From: Zymogenus sp964542895
Lineage (GTDB): Bacteria > Desulfobacterota > Zymogenia > Zymogenales > Zymogenaceae
Assembly (NCBI GenBank): GCA_964542895.1
Contig: CAZIWT010000025.1
Coordinates: forward strand, 1-31,269
DNA length: 31,269 nt
Reading direction: 5' to 3'
Below the pieces are notes generated by a model, which saw nothing but the letters and a program-made list of their open reading frames with translations, had not been told where the DNA came from and made no database searches. Shown in pieces: positions 31,062 through 31,269 of the stretch. Position 1 is the stretch's first letter, and each line of letters opens with the position of its first letter. A program made the translations under genes and the position numbers.

Positions 31062-31269
31062 TGTTGACAGGTGATGAGTTAGTAAGTGACGAGTCATGGA
31101 CTTCCTGTTAAGATGGATAATGGAAAAAACATCTTAAAAAAGGGAGGAAGAACCATGACTCACCGAGAGTATATCATACGTCGGAAGTTGAACATAGTGG
31201 AATTGGGAGAAAAGTTAGGCAACATCAGCGATGCCTGTCGTAAGCTGGGAATAAGTCGACAACACTATT
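31062..31269 (+). mobile_element. Left end of an IS481-type insertion sequence (continues past the window)
   Basis: The probable left terminal inverted repeat begins TGTTGACAGGTGATGAG at 31062, with the 5'-TGT typical of IS481 ends, about 90 bases before the transposase gene. The right end lies outside the window, so the boundary cannot be proven by the second repeat or a target duplication. Confidence 0.6.
31155..31269 (+). CDS. IS481-type transposase, N-terminus only (cut by window edge)
   Basis: The 38 visible residues begin M-T-H-R-E-Y-I-I-R-R-K-L and contain the helix-turn-helix NISDACRKLGISRQHYY-type segment that starts IS481 and related IS3-like transposases. The DDE catalytic core is beyond the window. 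GGGAGG eight bases before the ATG supports the start. It would bind the IS ends and carry out transposition. Confidence 0.8.
   Translation, partial: MTHREYIIRRKLNIVELGEKLGNISDACRKLGISRQHY

Overview
The window is a bacterial chromosomal segment of about 31 kb. Most genes are moderately GC-rich, run on the minus strand, and are packed into operons with ATGA-type overlaps. There is no rRNA, tRNA, CRISPR array or ribosomal-protein gene, so the organism cannot be named. Family content (two-component signalling with a solute-binding lipoprotein, a surface-glycan cluster, a LarA/IlvD/RraA-type hydroxy-acid cluster, sigma70-like promoters) would fit a Desulfobacterota/deltaproteobacterial or similar Gram-negative anaerobe, but that is a weak inference.

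Region 1 (1-3759, minus): a tightly overlapping signalling operon. It encodes an NMT1/THI5-like solute-binding lipoprotein, a membrane histidine kinase, a stand-alone double-receiver protein, and the start of another receiver protein cut by the window edge. No transporter permease or ATPase lies between them, so the binding protein may serve the kinase. Region 2 (3760-4827): an AT-rich non-genic island with peptide-like remnants and a strong plus-strand terminator hairpin.

Region 3 (4828-13904): an MFS transporter, divergent asnB (asparagine synthase), then a minus-strand surface-glycan set: a GT4 glycosyltransferase, a GT39/ArnT-like membrane glycosyltransferase, a flippase-like LPG-synthase-TM protein, a PAPS sulfotransferase and a SAM methyltransferase. 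A TTGACA-17-TATAAT promoter precedes the glycosyltransferase pair.

Region 4 (14126-25892, minus): a long catabolic array headed by a FadR-type regulator with a clear promoter and overlapping operator. It continues with an RraA-like aldolase, a LarA-like nickel racemase/epimerase, an IlvD/Edd dehydratase, an extended SDR, an UlaG-like metallo-hydrolase, an MFS sugar-type transporter, a GH38-like glycosidase and a divergent Nramp-related transporter. Read together, these could import and trim a glycoside, oxidise the sugar to a lactone, open it to an aldonate, epimerise C2, dehydrate it to a 2-keto-3-deoxy acid and split that. This is the most interesting candidate system in the window, and it is an inference from gene neighbourhood.

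Region 5 (26058-29809): an alpha/beta hydrolase, a membrane protein with two cysteine clusters, a secreted protein with a Gly-rich tail, a large perfect hairpin, and a MarR regulator with a target membrane gene, each preceded by the same 17-bp palindrome. Region 6 (29810-31269): a less GC-rich accessory edge with a DUF5677-like protein, a decayed reading frame, and the left end of an IS481-type insertion sequence that runs off the window.
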